A stretch of 41,753 bases of DNA from Phycisphaerae bacterium (GTDB lineage Bacteria; Planctomycetota; Phycisphaerae; Phycisphaerales; UBA1924): NCBI GenBank assembly GCA_030432255.1, contig JAUIHS010000031.1, positions 1-41,753 of the forward strand, in the 5' to 3' direction. The stretch's first letter is position 1, and every line of letters begins with the position of its first letter. Positions 1 to 8,142 of this stretch are shown here, piece by piece. The notes beneath the pieces were generated by a model. That model searched no databases. It was given only the letters and a program-made list of their open reading frames with translations, and was not told where the DNA came from. The translations under genes were made by a program, and so were the position numbers.

Positions 1-738
1 CACCGGCAGCGCGCCACCAACGCACCCCGCCCCAAGGCACGCCCACGAACCCGCAGGACGGGACGCCGCCGGCACCACGAATCCCGGCACCAGGCGCCCC
101 AACGGTGAACCCAGCAGCCCCACGAAGCCGATCGGCGCCGCCGTCCACACGTGAATCTGACGCGTCCACACGGCACCCGCAGCCAGCACCCCCGCCAGCA
201 AAAGCAGCCACGGACTCAATCGCGCCCGCCTCACCGCCACAACACACAAGCCCAATGCCATGAAGACCAGCGCCCACGCCAGATTGTCCGTCGTCAGCCA
301 CACCAGTCCGGCAAACACATACTTGCTCGCCGCCAACGGCGCCACCAGCGCCAGCGCAGACCACGGCGACGCAAAGCAGGACGCCGTCCACCACACCACC
401 ACCACGAACGCCACCCCCACCAGAAGGTTCAGGGCCAGCATCACACCCTTGCCCGATGAACCGGTCAACTCGGTGGCGCCCGCCATCAGCAGGTGGTAGC
501 CCGGGGCCGTCGCAGACTCGTACGCCACGATGTCCGGCTGAGGCCACTCCTCGCGCATCGTCTCGATCACGGGCAGGTGATAATCGTCCTGGTCCTTGAG
601 TTCCGACGGGAGAGACTTCCGGATCTTCTCCATCTCCGGGGCGGAGACATGCGGCCGCCCGGCCTCGAGTAACGCGAGCGGACCTGCCAGAGCCAGCAGC
701 GTGATCACCAGGATGATGCCGGGTATCCACCGACGCAT
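1..738 (-). CDS. GT-C-like membrane glycosyltransferase, N-terminal part
   Basis: The frame is open to the window edge, so only the first 246 residues are seen. It starts with a signal-anchor helix (about residues 5-24). An exposed loop of about 65 residues follows, then alternating hydrophobic helices and short loops, as in GT-C glycosyltransferases. TAPGYHLLMAG (77-87), TTDN (149-152) and WTRQIHVW (191-198) resemble the TPPG, D and RQxxxW positions of ALG10/DIE2-type enzymes, which use polyprenyl-phosphate sugars at a membrane. The start has a GGAGAAGG ribosome site a few bases upstream. It is divergent from a UbiA-type gene that may make a polyprenyl-phosphate pentose, so a shared lipid-linked glycosylation role is possible but inferred. 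Another GT-C or GT39 subfamily is the main alternative. Confidence 0.6.
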   Translation of the reverse strand, partial: MRRWIPGIILVITLLALAGPLALLEAGRPHVSAPEMEKIRKSLPSELKDQDDYHLPVIETMREEWPQPDIVAYESATAPGYHLLMAGATELTGSSGKGVMLALNLLVGVAFVVVVWWTASCFASPWSALALVAPLAASKYVFAGLVWLTTDNLAWALVFMALGLCVVAVRRARLSPWLLLLAGVLAAGAVWTRQIHVWTAAPIGFVGLLGSPLGRLVPGFVVPAASRPAGSWACLGAGCVGGALPV

Positions 739-805
739 GGCCTTCTCCACGACGAGAGTATCCCCCAAACCTTGTGCTCCTGCATCGACGCTCCCCTCGG
801 GAAGG

Positions 806-827
806 GGCCAGTATTCCTATACTGGCC
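806..827. promoter_or_regulatory. perfect inverted repeat between divergent genes
   Basis: GGCCAGTAT and ATACTGGCC are 9-bp perfect arms around the spacer TCCT, in the 137-bp gap between the GT-C-like gene and the UbiA-family gene. A -10-like hexamer TATACT (818-823) overlaps the right arm, so bound protein could block a rightward promoter. It could equally be a hairpin in a leader. Confidence 0.4.
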
Positions 828-875
828 GCCGCGATGGGTCGAAGTTTGGGTGCATCCCCTCGCAGTGGAGCATGG

Positions 876-1889
876 ATGGCTGACGAGCACACGACATCAC
901 CCCCGGCGGATCGCCCGCTGGCCCTCAACCTCCTCAAACTGGCCCGCCCGGCCCAGTGGAGCAAGAGCGCGTTTGTCGTCGTCGGTCCCGCGTACGGCCT
1001 CCGCGACATCATGATCCACAATGGCGGCCTCGACTGGGGAGCCGTCATTCCCGTCCTGATCTCGGTCGCGATCGCCGCGATGGCATTCTCCCTCACCTCC
1101 AGTGGCTGCTACGTCGTCAATGACATCGCCGATCGTGAGGCGGATCGCGCCCATCCCCGCAAGTGCCGACGCCCCATCGCCTCCGGACAGGTCGCCGTGG
1201 GAACGGCCCGCATCTACGCCCTTGTCCTCTTCGCGGTTGCTGCCAGTTTCATCTTCCTTATCCCGGCTCCCGCCCGCTGGTGGGTGGGAGCCGCGATCCT
1301 GCTCTACGTCATCAACACCATCAGCTACAGCGCCGTGCTCAAGCACCATGTCATCGCGGATGTCATGAGCCTCTCCTTCGGCTTCGTCCTGCGCGTGATG
1401 GCGGGGTGTGCGGCGGCGGCGATCGAACCCTCGGTCTGGCTGCTCAACGTGACCTTCTTCCTGTCGATGTTCCTGGCCTTCGGGAAGCGTCTGGGCGAAC
1501 GCCGGACCCTGGCGCGGGTGGAAGCGGAGACGGCGGAAGCGGGCACCCGCGCGGTGGCCCACCGCAAGGTGCAGGGCCGTTACACGGACGTCCTGCTCCA
1601 GATGGCCGTGGTCGTCACGGCCGTGACCACACTGATGACGTACGCCCTGTACGTGCAGAGCGAGGGCGATGCCTTCGTCCGGGGCTTCAACCTGCTGTGG
1701 CTGACCATCCTTCCCGCAACGTACGGCATGCTCCGCTGCATCGTCCTGCTGGAGGAGGGGGTCTACGACGATCCCACCGAACTCGCGGTCCACGATCGCG
1801 GCTTCCAACTCGCCGGCCTCGCCTTCGTCGCCTTCACCGGCGGCCTCATGCTCTGGCGGCTGGCAGAGGCGGGCGTGCCGGTCGGGTAA
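876..1889 (+). CDS. UbiA-family prenyltransferase, decaprenyl-phosphate phosphoribosyltransferase type
   Basis: A 337-residue polytopic membrane protein. The first Asp-rich motif NDIADREADRAHPRK (82-96), followed by RRPIASG, is the signature of the UbiA branch that transfers phosphoribose from PRPP to a polyprenyl phosphate (mycobacterial Rv3806c type). Later segments also follow that branch: YSAVLKH, VLRVMAG and FLAFGKRLGE. The product in that family is the precursor of decaprenyl-phosphoryl ribose and arabinose. The start at 876 has GTGGAG five bases upstream; earlier in-frame starts (774, 834) lack one and would add unlikely residues. The stop is followed at once by C-rich simple sequence. 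The acceptor lipid and the final pentose are not known here. Confidence 0.75.
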   Translation: MADEHTTSPPADRPLALNLLKLARPAQWSKSAFVVVGPAYGLRDIMIHNGGLDWGAVIPVLISVAIAAMAFSLTSSGCYVVNDIADREADRAHPRKCRRPIASGQVAVGTARIYALVLFAVAASFIFLIPAPARWWVGAAILLYVINTISYSAVLKHHVIADVMSLSFGFVLRVMAGCAAAAIEPSVWLLNVTFFLSMFLAFGKRLGERRTLARVEAETAEAGTRAVAHRKVQGRYTDVLLQMAVVVTAVTTLMTYALYVQSEGDAFVRGFNLLWLTILPATYGMLRCIVLLEEGVYDDPTELAVHDRGFQLAGLAFVAFTGGLMLWRLAEAGVPVG

Positions 1890-1977
1890 GGCAGCCAGCC
1901 ACCAACGACCAGCTACCAACCACCCAGCTACCAACCACCAGCTACCACCCACCAGCAACCACCCACCAACCACCCCC
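1890..1977. repeat. C-rich simple sequence built of ACCAACCACC / AGCTACC words
   Basis: Directly after the UbiA-family stop codon the + strand is a patchwork of CCAGCTACCAACCACC-like words with almost no other sequence. The same words, on one or the other strand, occur at 26943-27030 and 39060-39205, again touching gene 3' ends. Only the C-rich half is seen here; no G-rich partner arm is evident. It does not look coding. Confidence 0.7.
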
Positions 1978-2094
1978 CCGAGCCCATCTTCGGTCCATCG
2001 CCCGGGTCCCCTGCGGGGCAGGGAACCGGCATCACGCGTCATCATTTGCGTGCATTCTCGCCCGGTTCCGGACGATGACCGGTAAAACGGCCGC

Positions 2095-2100
2095 TATGCT
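2095..2100 (+). promoter_or_regulatory. probable -10 element of the metalloprotease gene
   Basis: TATGCT lies about 150 bases before the start codon, at the beginning of the structured leader. No good -35 is seen at the usual distance. The same hexamer precedes bioD. Confidence 0.3.
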
Positions 2101-2106
2101 CACCTG

Positions 2107-2252
2107 TGTGACGCGCCCATGAAAGGGCGGCGCGTGGGTGGAATACCGCCGATCAAACCGGTGGAATGCCGCCCCCGATTCCGGGGCAATGCGGACGGAG
2201 ATGTGAAGCGGGGCAAGCCCCCGCAAACGACAGTCAGATGGAGAACAGCAAC
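2107..2252 (+). promoter_or_regulatory. structured 5' leader with twin identical hairpins
   Basis: The unit GGTGGAATRCCGCC occurs twice (2137-2150 and 2160-2173), 23 bases apart. Each copy folds as GGUGG/CCGCC around a four-base loop (AAUA or AAUG). Two more hairpins follow: GCCCC/GGGGC (2171-2175 with 2183-2187; it would compete with the second unit) and GCGGGG/CCCCGC (2208-2213 with 2219-2224). I do not recognise a known riboswitch. Each unit contains GGA, so binding by a CsrA-like protein is one option, but GGA lies at the stem-loop junction. Confidence 0.45.
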
Positions 2253-5132
2253 ATGGCAGGTCATTCGACACGCAGACTGTGGCTCGGAGCCGCAACAGTG
2301 GTCGGAGTCGCGGCCACGGCGGCAATCGCCGGTCCCAACGACTTCCCCGACTTCAAGAAGGTCTCTGAGGGCTACTCGAAGGTGGACTCCACCGCCGATG
2401 GCTCGCGCGGCATGTACACCCTGTACACCCGCAACCGGGACGGGCAGATGCTCGCCGAACTCCCCCGCAACTTCGCATCGCAGAAGTACTTCTTCGCGAT
2501 GACGACCGCAGCGGGCGACACGTGGGCCGGCCTTCAGGGCGCCGACCGCTACGTCTACTGGAAGCGCTTCGACAAGCGACTCGCTCTCATCGAGCCGAAC
2601 ATCGCCGTTCGCTCCACCGGCGATCGCGAATCACGCGACTCCGTGGCGCGCCACTTCACTGACCGCGTCCTCCTCGATGTGCCGATCGCGACGATGGGTC
2701 CCGGTGGCGGACCCGTCATCGACCTCGACGCACTCCTCCTCGGGAACTCACAGAGCTTCTTCGGTGGTGCCAGCCGCGGCATCAACGCCCGCCTCGCGAG
2801 CATCACGGAAGCCAAGGCATTCCCCGAAAACATCGAGGTTGAGTGGGAAGTGCCCATCAACGGTCGCATGAAGCGGCTGCACTACTCCATCAGCGAGATC
2901 CCGGACAACACCGGCTACAAGCCGCGTGTCGCAGACAACCGCATCGGTTACTTCGTGACCAACTACAAGGACCTCGGCAAGTTCGACCCTGATGCGAAGT
3001 TCATCCGCTACATCAACCGGTGGAAGCTTCAGAAGGCGGACCCCAAGCTCAAGATGAGCCCGCCCAAGGAACCCATCATCTTCTACCTGGAACACACCGT
3101 TCCGGTGCGCTACCGCCGCTGGGTGCGTGAAGGCGTCCTCTATTGGAACGAGGCCTTCGAGCAGGTCGGCATCCTCGACGCCATTGAAGTCCGCATCCAG
3201 GACAAGGCCACCGGCGCCCACATGGAGAAGGACCCCGAGGACGTTCGCTACAACTTCATCCGCTGGCTCAGCAACGACATCTCCACGGCCATCGGCCCGA
3301 GCCGCGTGCATCCCCTGACGGGCCAGATCCTCGACGCGGACATCGTCCTCACTGACGGCTGGATCCGCACGTTCTTCTACCAGGCCAACGAACTGCTCCC
3401 GGGCTTTGCGCTTGAGGGCATGAGCCCCGAGACCCTCGAATGGCTCGAGCGTCATCCCCAGTGGGACCCCCGCGTCCGCTTCGCGCCCCCCGGCGAGCGT
3501 GATCGCATCCTGCACGAACGCCAGATGAAGCGCGCCCGCAAGGGTGTGCTGGCCTACGGCGGCCACCCCGCAGCGAACGTCGAGACCACGCTCTTCGGTG
3601 ACGAGGAGTTCGACGGTCTCGTCAACACCAACAGCCAGTTCAACGGTTATTGCCTCGCCGCTGCCGGCAAGGCGTTCGACATGGCGGTCGCCCGCCTCAA
3701 CATGCAGATCCTCTCCAAGCTGAAGCTCGACAACGGCGACGAAGGCGAAGGAGAAGGCGATGCGGACGACTCGGAAGAAGCGGAAGCGGACAAGACGCCC
3801 GTCGACATCCTCGACGGCATCCCGGACTACTTCATCGGCCCGGTCCTCGCGGACCTCGTGGCCCACGAAGTCGGTCACACACTCGGCCTGCGTCATAACT
3901 TCAAGGCCTCCAGCGTCTACACGCTCGATGAAATGAACTCCGATGACCTCAAGGGCAAGGAAGTCTGGACGGCCTCCGTCATGGACTACCACCCCATCCT
4001 CATCCGCATGGACGAGGGTGAGATCCAGGGCGACTACGCTCCCATCGGCATCGGTGCCTACGACATGTGGGCCATCGAGTACGGCTACACCTTCGGCAAG
4101 CCGGAGAAGATCGCCACGCGTGCCGCGGATCAGCACCTGCCCTACGCCACGGACGAGGACACCTGGGGTCCCGACCCGCTCGCTCGTCGCTACGACCTCT
4201 CGAAGAACCCTCTGGACTACGCCCGCAACATCATGAAGCTCGCCGGCCACCATCGCGAGCATCTCCTCGACGACTTCGTTGACGAGGGTGAGAGCTGGGA
4301 GCGTGCCCGCAAGGGATACCTGATCACCCTCGGTGAGCAGACCAAGGCGCTCTCCATCATGGCCAACTGGATCGGTGGCGCCCATGTCTATCGTGACAAG
4401 AAGGGTGACCCCGACGGCCGCGCTCCGATCGAGCCGGTGGACGCCGCGACACAGCGCGATGCGCTCGAGTTCGTGATCGACAACGCCTTCTACGACGACG
4501 CCTACGGCCTCTCGCCGGAACTGCTCCGTCACATGACGGTCGACAAGTGGTACGACAACGGCTCGGCCATGCAGGACCCGACGTGGAACGTCCACGACGT
4601 CATCCTCGGCGTTCAGACCTCCGCGCTCACCATGCTCATGAACCCGTCCACCATGGGACGCATCTACGACAACGAGTTCTTCGTGGACGAAGGCGATGAC
4701 GCACTCACCATCCCCGAGTACATGTTCGCCATCACCGACGCCATCTGGACGGAAGTCGAAGCCAAGCCCGGCAAGCGCTACACCGCTCGCCAGCCCATGG
4801 TCTCCAGCTTCCGCCGCAACCTGCAGCGCGAACACGTTGAGCGACTCATCGACCTCTCCGGTCCTGATTCCATCAGCGGCGCCGCAGCCAAGCCCGTCTC
4901 CAACATCGCTCTGCACCAGCTCCGCCGCATTCGCGGCAGCATGGGCAAGTGGCTCAACGGCAGCGCCGGTGACCGCGTGGACCCCTACACCCTGGCGCAC
5001 TTCGAGGAACTCGATCTCCGGATCGCCAAGGTCCTCGACGCGATGTACATCTACAACACCAACGACATCAGCTCCGGCGGCGGCATGCCCAGCTTCTTCT
5101 TCATGACCGACGAAGCGGGCGCCGAGCAGTAA
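2253..5132 (+). CDS. secreted zinc-dependent metalloprotease, DUF5117/DUF4953 type
   Basis: A 959-residue protein with an N-terminal signal peptide (RRLWLGAATVVGVAATAAIA). The zincin motif HEVGHTLGLRHNF begins near residue 538: three histidines bind zinc and the Glu is the catalytic base. The layout matches large bacterial zinc-dependent metalloproteases with an N-terminal DUF5117-like region (FPDFKKV...AELPRNF) and a DUF4953-like catalytic region. VMDYHP, which follows the zinc motif, supports the zincin fold. An acidic stretch (about residues 494-513, rich in E, D and G) lies just ahead of the catalytic motif and looks like a flexible insertion. The start at 2253 has GGAGAA seven bases upstream; a start at 2238 is possible. 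The protein probably acts outside the cytoplasmic membrane; its substrate is unknown. Confidence 0.85.
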   Translation: MAGHSTRRLWLGAATVVGVAATAAIAGPNDFPDFKKVSEGYSKVDSTADGSRGMYTLYTRNRDGQMLAELPRNFASQKYFFAMTTAAGDTWAGLQGADRYVYWKRFDKRLALIEPNIAVRSTGDRESRDSVARHFTDRVLLDVPIATMGPGGGPVIDLDALLLGNSQSFFGGASRGINARLASITEAKAFPENIEVEWEVPINGRMKRLHYSISEIPDNTGYKPRVADNRIGYFVTNYKDLGKFDPDAKFIRYINRWKLQKADPKLKMSPPKEPIIFYLEHTVPVRYRRWVREGVLYWNEAFEQVGILDAIEVRIQDKATGAHMEKDPEDVRYNFIRWLSNDISTAIGPSRVHPLTGQILDADIVLTDGWIRTFFYQANELLPGFALEGMSPETLEWLERHPQWDPRVRFAPPGERDRILHERQMKRARKGVLAYGGHPAANVETTLFGDEEFDGLVNTNSQFNGYCLAAAGKAFDMAVARLNMQILSKLKLDNGDEGEGEGDADDSEEAEADKTPVDILDGIPDYFIGPVLADLVAHEVGHTLGLRHNFKASSVYTLDEMNSDDLKGKEVWTASVMDYHPILIRMDEGEIQGDYAPIGIGAYDMWAIEYGYTFGKPEKIATRAADQHLPYATDEDTWGPDPLARRYDLSKNPLDYARNIMKLAGHHREHLLDDFVDEGESWERARKGYLITLGEQTKALSIMANWIGGAHVYRDKKGDPDGRAPIEPVDAATQRDALEFVIDNAFYDDAYGLSPELLRHMTVDKWYDNGSAMQDPTWNVHDVILGVQTSALTMLMNPSTMGRIYDNEFFVDEGDDALTIPEYMFAITDAIWTEVEAKPGKRYTARQPMVSSFRRNLQREHVERLIDLSGPDSISGAAAKPVSNIALHQLRRIRGSMGKWLNGSAGDRVDPYTLAHFEELDLRIAKVLDAMYIYNTNDISSGGGMPSFFFMTDEAGAEQ

Positions 5133-5162
5133 GGTCGTCTGACAATCTGTGAATTCCGTTCA

Positions 5163-5194
5163 GGAGCCGTCCATTCGGGCGGCTCCTTTTCTTT
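5163..5194 (+). terminator. intrinsic terminator of the metalloprotease gene
   Basis: GGAGCCGTCC and GGGCGGCTCC form a stem with loop ATTC (one G-T pair), followed by TTTTCTTT. It lies 30 bases after the stop codon. Confidence 0.9.
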
Positions 5195-5199
5195 GAATT

Positions 5200-5363
5200 G
5201 GGCACTCGGCAATCGGCATCAGGCATTCGGGTTGGATCGCCTGCGGCGTCCCTTTGACGAGCTTCCGCTCGACTGGTGAGGCCGGCAGACTCCGTTGGAG
5301 CGGAAGCTCCTCAGGATAAATGCCGAAGGCAGTCCATCCCTGATGCCGAGTGCCGAATGCCCA
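5200..5363. repeat. composite palindromic element, copy A
   Basis: The inner arms GAGCTTCCGCTC (5259-5270) and GAGCGGAAGCTC (5298-5309) are perfect. Middle arms are GCCTGCGGC on the left and GCCGAAGGC on the right. Outer shells are made of CACTCGGC / CATTCGGG words on the left and their complements TGCCGAGTGCCGAATGCCC on the right. The element fills the gap between the metalloprotease terminator and the 3' end of trpD. Copies B and C are at about 12.7 and 32.6 kb. Confidence 0.8.
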
Positions 5364-5389
5364 GCGTGACGGCCAACAGGCCGTCACGC
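5364..5389. terminator. hairpin overlapping the trpD stop codon
   Basis: GCGTGACGGCC and GGCCGTCACGC are perfect 11-bp arms around AACA, and the trpD stop (5384-5386) lies in one arm. No T-run follows on either strand, so it may protect the 3' end of the mRNA or act as a weak terminator. Confidence 0.45.
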
Positions 5390-6394
5390 GCCCCGCAACC
5401 CCTCCAGCACGCGCAGCGCTGCGCCACCGTCAATCGACGTGCGCGCCAGGTCCACGCCATCCTCCCAACTGTCCGCGACTTCGCCGACCAGCAGCGCCGC
5501 CGCTGCGTTCACCAGCACGATGTCCCGCGCCGGGCCCGACTCGCCGCGTACCACACCCTCGATGACCTCGGCCGCATCCTTCAGCGTGGATACCGCCAGG
5601 TCCGCATGGCTTGCCCGCGCGATACCGAGTGTCTCGGCGTCGAACGTCTCCACTGTGACCTTCCCGTCACGGACGTGCGCGATGCGCGACGGTGCGGTCG
5701 TCGAGATCTCATCCATCCCGTCCTCGCCATGCACCACCATCGCACGCTCCGCGCCCAGACGCCGCAACGCCTCCGCCATCATCTCAACACGCTCGCCGTC
5801 AAAGACGCCCAGCAACTGACGACGCGCACCCGCCGGATTCGTCAGTGGCCCCAGCAGGTTGAAGATCGTCGGGAAGCCCAGGCTCTTTCGAGGCCCCGCC
5901 GCGAACCGCATCGCCGGATGGTGGTGAATCGCAAAGCTGAAGCACACACCGACATCCTCCAGGCACCTCGCCTGCACCGCCGGCGGCGCATCGATGTTCA
6001 CCCCCAGTTGCGCCAGTACCTCCGCCGAACCGCGGCCCGTCCGTGACTTGCCGCCATGCTTCGCAACCTTCACCCGCCGGCCATCCCGCTCGGCACCCGC
6101 AGCCACGATCGCCACCGCCGTCGAGATGTTGAAGGTCTTCGGCGCCCCGCCCGTGCCGCAGGTGTCGATGACGCAACTGACATCCTGCACCGGTACCGGC
6201 GTGACGTACGCCCGCATCACACGGGCTGCCCCCACCAGTTCCTCCAGAACCACGCCACGAACCGCAATCAGCGCCAGCAGCGCCCCCACCTGCGCCTCGT
6301 TGGCCTGCCCGGTAAGCACCGCGGTGAAGACCCGCTCGGCGTCCTGCTCGGTCAGCGGCTGTCCATCCAGTAGCTGCTTGAGTGTTTCCTGCAT
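5384..6394 (-). CDS. trpD: anthranilate phosphoribosyltransferase
   Basis: A 336-residue TrpD, the usual length. It joins anthranilate and PRPP to give phosphoribosyl-anthranilate, the second step of tryptophan synthesis. Family signatures are CGTGG (79-83), KTFNISTAVA (about 86-95), FNLLGPLTNPA and HGEDGMDEIS. The usual KHGNR...GSADVL segment appears as KHGGKSRTGRGSAEVL, about one residue shorter and without the canonical Asn; function is still expected. The start at 6394 (MQETLKQLL) fits the family N-terminus, and the longer frame to 6499 would overlap the promoter of the divergent gene. It stands alone, with no other trp gene in view. Confidence 0.95.
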   Translation of the reverse strand: MQETLKQLLDGQPLTEQDAERVFTAVLTGQANEAQVGALLALIAVRGVVLEELVGAARVMRAYVTPVPVQDVSCVIDTCGTGGAPKTFNISTAVAIVAAGAERDGRRVKVAKHGGKSRTGRGSAEVLAQLGVNIDAPPAVQARCLEDVGVCFSFAIHHHPAMRFAAGPRKSLGFPTIFNLLGPLTNPAGARRQLLGVFDGERVEMMAEALRRLGAERAMVVHGEDGMDEISTTAPSRIAHVRDGKVTVETFDAETLGIARASHADLAVSTLKDAAEVIEGVVRGESGPARDIVLVNAAAALLVGEVADSWEDGVDLARTSIDGGAALRVLEGLRGA

Positions 6395-6453
6395 GGGCAC
6401 AGGGTAGAGCAACCGTCGGCGTGCCGCATCCGACGACCACGCAACGCCGGCCA

Positions 6454-6459
6454 TATACT
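6454..6459 (+). promoter_or_regulatory. -10 element for the secreted-protein gene
   Basis: TATACT lies 27 bases before the ATG at 6487, in the 92-bp gap to the divergent trpD. No convincing -35 is seen. Confidence 0.4.
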
Positions 6460-6486
6460 CATGACGGACCCCACGGAGCCGTGTGC

Positions 6487-8130
6487 ATGCGAATCCCAAT
6501 CATCCTCATCCAACTCTGCCTCTTCCTCACATCCGGGCTCTGCGCATCCGCGCGCGCCGATCTGCTGCGCATTCTCGACCGCGTCCCCGAGGACGCCATG
6601 GCTGCACTGGTCATCCCGAACCTCCGCACCTTCAACGACAACACAACGCAACTCATCGGTGCGATGGAACTCACGTCCAGCAACCTCGAACAGGTGCTCG
6701 GTGTCGTGGGCATCCGGGATGCCATTGACTTCAACGCATCGGCCGCCGCGATCATGTGGCCCTTTGCCGACAATGCCGATGCCTACCACGACTGGATCGT
6801 CCTCCTCCCCACCGTGAACGCCGATGCTCTGCCGGCGGCCCTGCGCGCCGAACCCGGCGACTCGCCGCGACGCTTCGACTTCAATCGCGACACGCTCTAC
6901 ATCAAGCCCGTCAACGACCGGATCGCGGCCATCAGCCCCGACCGTGACCGCCTTGCCGCCTTCGGTGATGACACCAGCCACCTTGAGTTTCGCCGCAGCC
7001 TGATCGGTGCTTCAATCGAATCGCTCGACGACTCGGACGCCTTCCTGCTCGCCAACATCGCGCAGTCCGAACATCTCTTTGAACTCGTCCGCGCCGCAGC
7101 CAACGGTCGCCTTGCCGCCGTGCCCATGACGACCGAACCCGGTCTGCTCCGTGAAGTCGCCCGTTTCGTGGAACACAACGCCGATCTGCTGCAACGCGAC
7201 GGAAGCGCCGCGGTGATCAGCGCCTCGTTCTCCGCCCTCGGCATGCGCCTTGATCTCGTGTCCAGTTTCCGCCCCGACTCCGAGTTCGGCCGACAACTCG
7301 ACCTCACACCCATCAACAGTGCCGCACCGCTCGCAGGTATCCCGGAAGCGCCCTTCGTCGCCGCGGCGTGGCTGCGCATGGACCAGCAGATCCTTCGCCT
7401 GATGTCACCGGACCGCCCCGACGACAACGAGGAGGTCATCGACTACGCGCGGATGCTGGATGGCGCGGACGCGGTCTCGGTTGCAATCCTGGCGCCGAAG
7501 TCCATTGCCCAGGCCGTCATCGCCCGCACCATCATCCACTGGACGGGCGACGACCCCATGCAAGTGGCGCGCCGCTTTCGCGCCAGTCTCGAGGCGCTCG
7601 AAGATCCCATGAAGGCGACCTACGCACCTGCTTCGGTCGCGCCCATGAACGCCGACGCGTGGACCATCCAACTGCCGGTCGCATCCCGTCCCAGCGCCGT
7701 GTGGTACTTCGGTGCTGGCGCTGCGCTCAAGGGGCCTTCCGGACTGATCCACACCCGGCGGAACGACGGATTCGCAACGCTCACCAGGAAGCCGGACCTG
7801 CTTGTCAGTGCCATCGAAGCGACGGACGGACACGGCCAGCGCCTGACCGACAATGTCATCGTCGGCCAGTTGCTGAGCCTGCTTCCCGCGAACCCGGATG
7901 CACTCGCGCTCGTGAGCGTCGAACCGCTGATGCCACAGGTCGCACCGATGATCGAGGCGCAACTCGGCACCACCCTCCGCATCCCGCCGCAACTCCCGCC
8001 CATCGGCGCCGTTCTCGTCGCACGCAACCACGCCACACACGCATCGATCTACGTGCCCACGCCGGACCTGCGACTGCTCCTCGACCTCTACCGCGCGTGG
8101 GACGCCGCACGGTCAACCACCGTCCCCTGA
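6487..8130 (+). CDS. secreted protein of unknown function
   Basis: A 547-residue protein with a clear signal peptide (residues about 1-24, ending near CASARA). The mature part has repeated blocks of about 100-130 residues with the pattern 'value, strand, PxxxxAAISPDRDRL', including FLLANIAQSEHLFEL and PFVAAAWLRMDQQIL. This recalls the DUF3352-like secreted proteins of planctomycetes, but the match is weak and I give no function. The start at 6487 follows ACGGAG at eight bases; earlier in-frame codons would overlap trpD. It ends 12 bases before folP and is probably co-transcribed with it. It has no catalytic motif I can recognise and no C-terminal sorting tail. Confidence 0.7.
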   Translation: MRIPIILIQLCLFLTSGLCASARADLLRILDRVPEDAMAALVIPNLRTFNDNTTQLIGAMELTSSNLEQVLGVVGIRDAIDFNASAAAIMWPFADNADAYHDWIVLLPTVNADALPAALRAEPGDSPRRFDFNRDTLYIKPVNDRIAAISPDRDRLAAFGDDTSHLEFRRSLIGASIESLDDSDAFLLANIAQSEHLFELVRAAANGRLAAVPMTTEPGLLREVARFVEHNADLLQRDGSAAVISASFSALGMRLDLVSSFRPDSEFGRQLDLTPINSAAPLAGIPEAPFVAAAWLRMDQQILRLMSPDRPDDNEEVIDYARMLDGADAVSVAILAPKSIAQAVIARTIIHWTGDDPMQVARRFRASLEALEDPMKATYAPASVAPMNADAWTIQLPVASRPSAVWYFGAGAALKGPSGLIHTRRNDGFATLTRKPDLLVSAIEATDGHGQRLTDNVIVGQLLSLLPANPDALALVSVEPLMPQVAPMIEAQLGTTLRIPPQLPPIGAVLVARNHATHASIYVPTPDLRLLLDLYRAWDAARSTTVP

Positions 8131-8142
8131 GCCTGACCCACC

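Noticed and set aside
897..2045. Long open frame on the minus strand opposite the UbiA-family gene
   Set aside because: Its composition is what GC-rich codon bias gives in the antisense frame, and the + strand protein is clearly a family member.
2119..2252. Known riboswitch (c-di-GMP, cobalamin or glycine) in the metalloprotease leader
   Set aside because: None of the conserved core strings of those classes is present.
2748..5000. 750-codon minus-strand frame opposite the metalloprotease
   Set aside because: It is the antisense shadow of a recognised zinc metalloprotease and has no ribosome site or domain.
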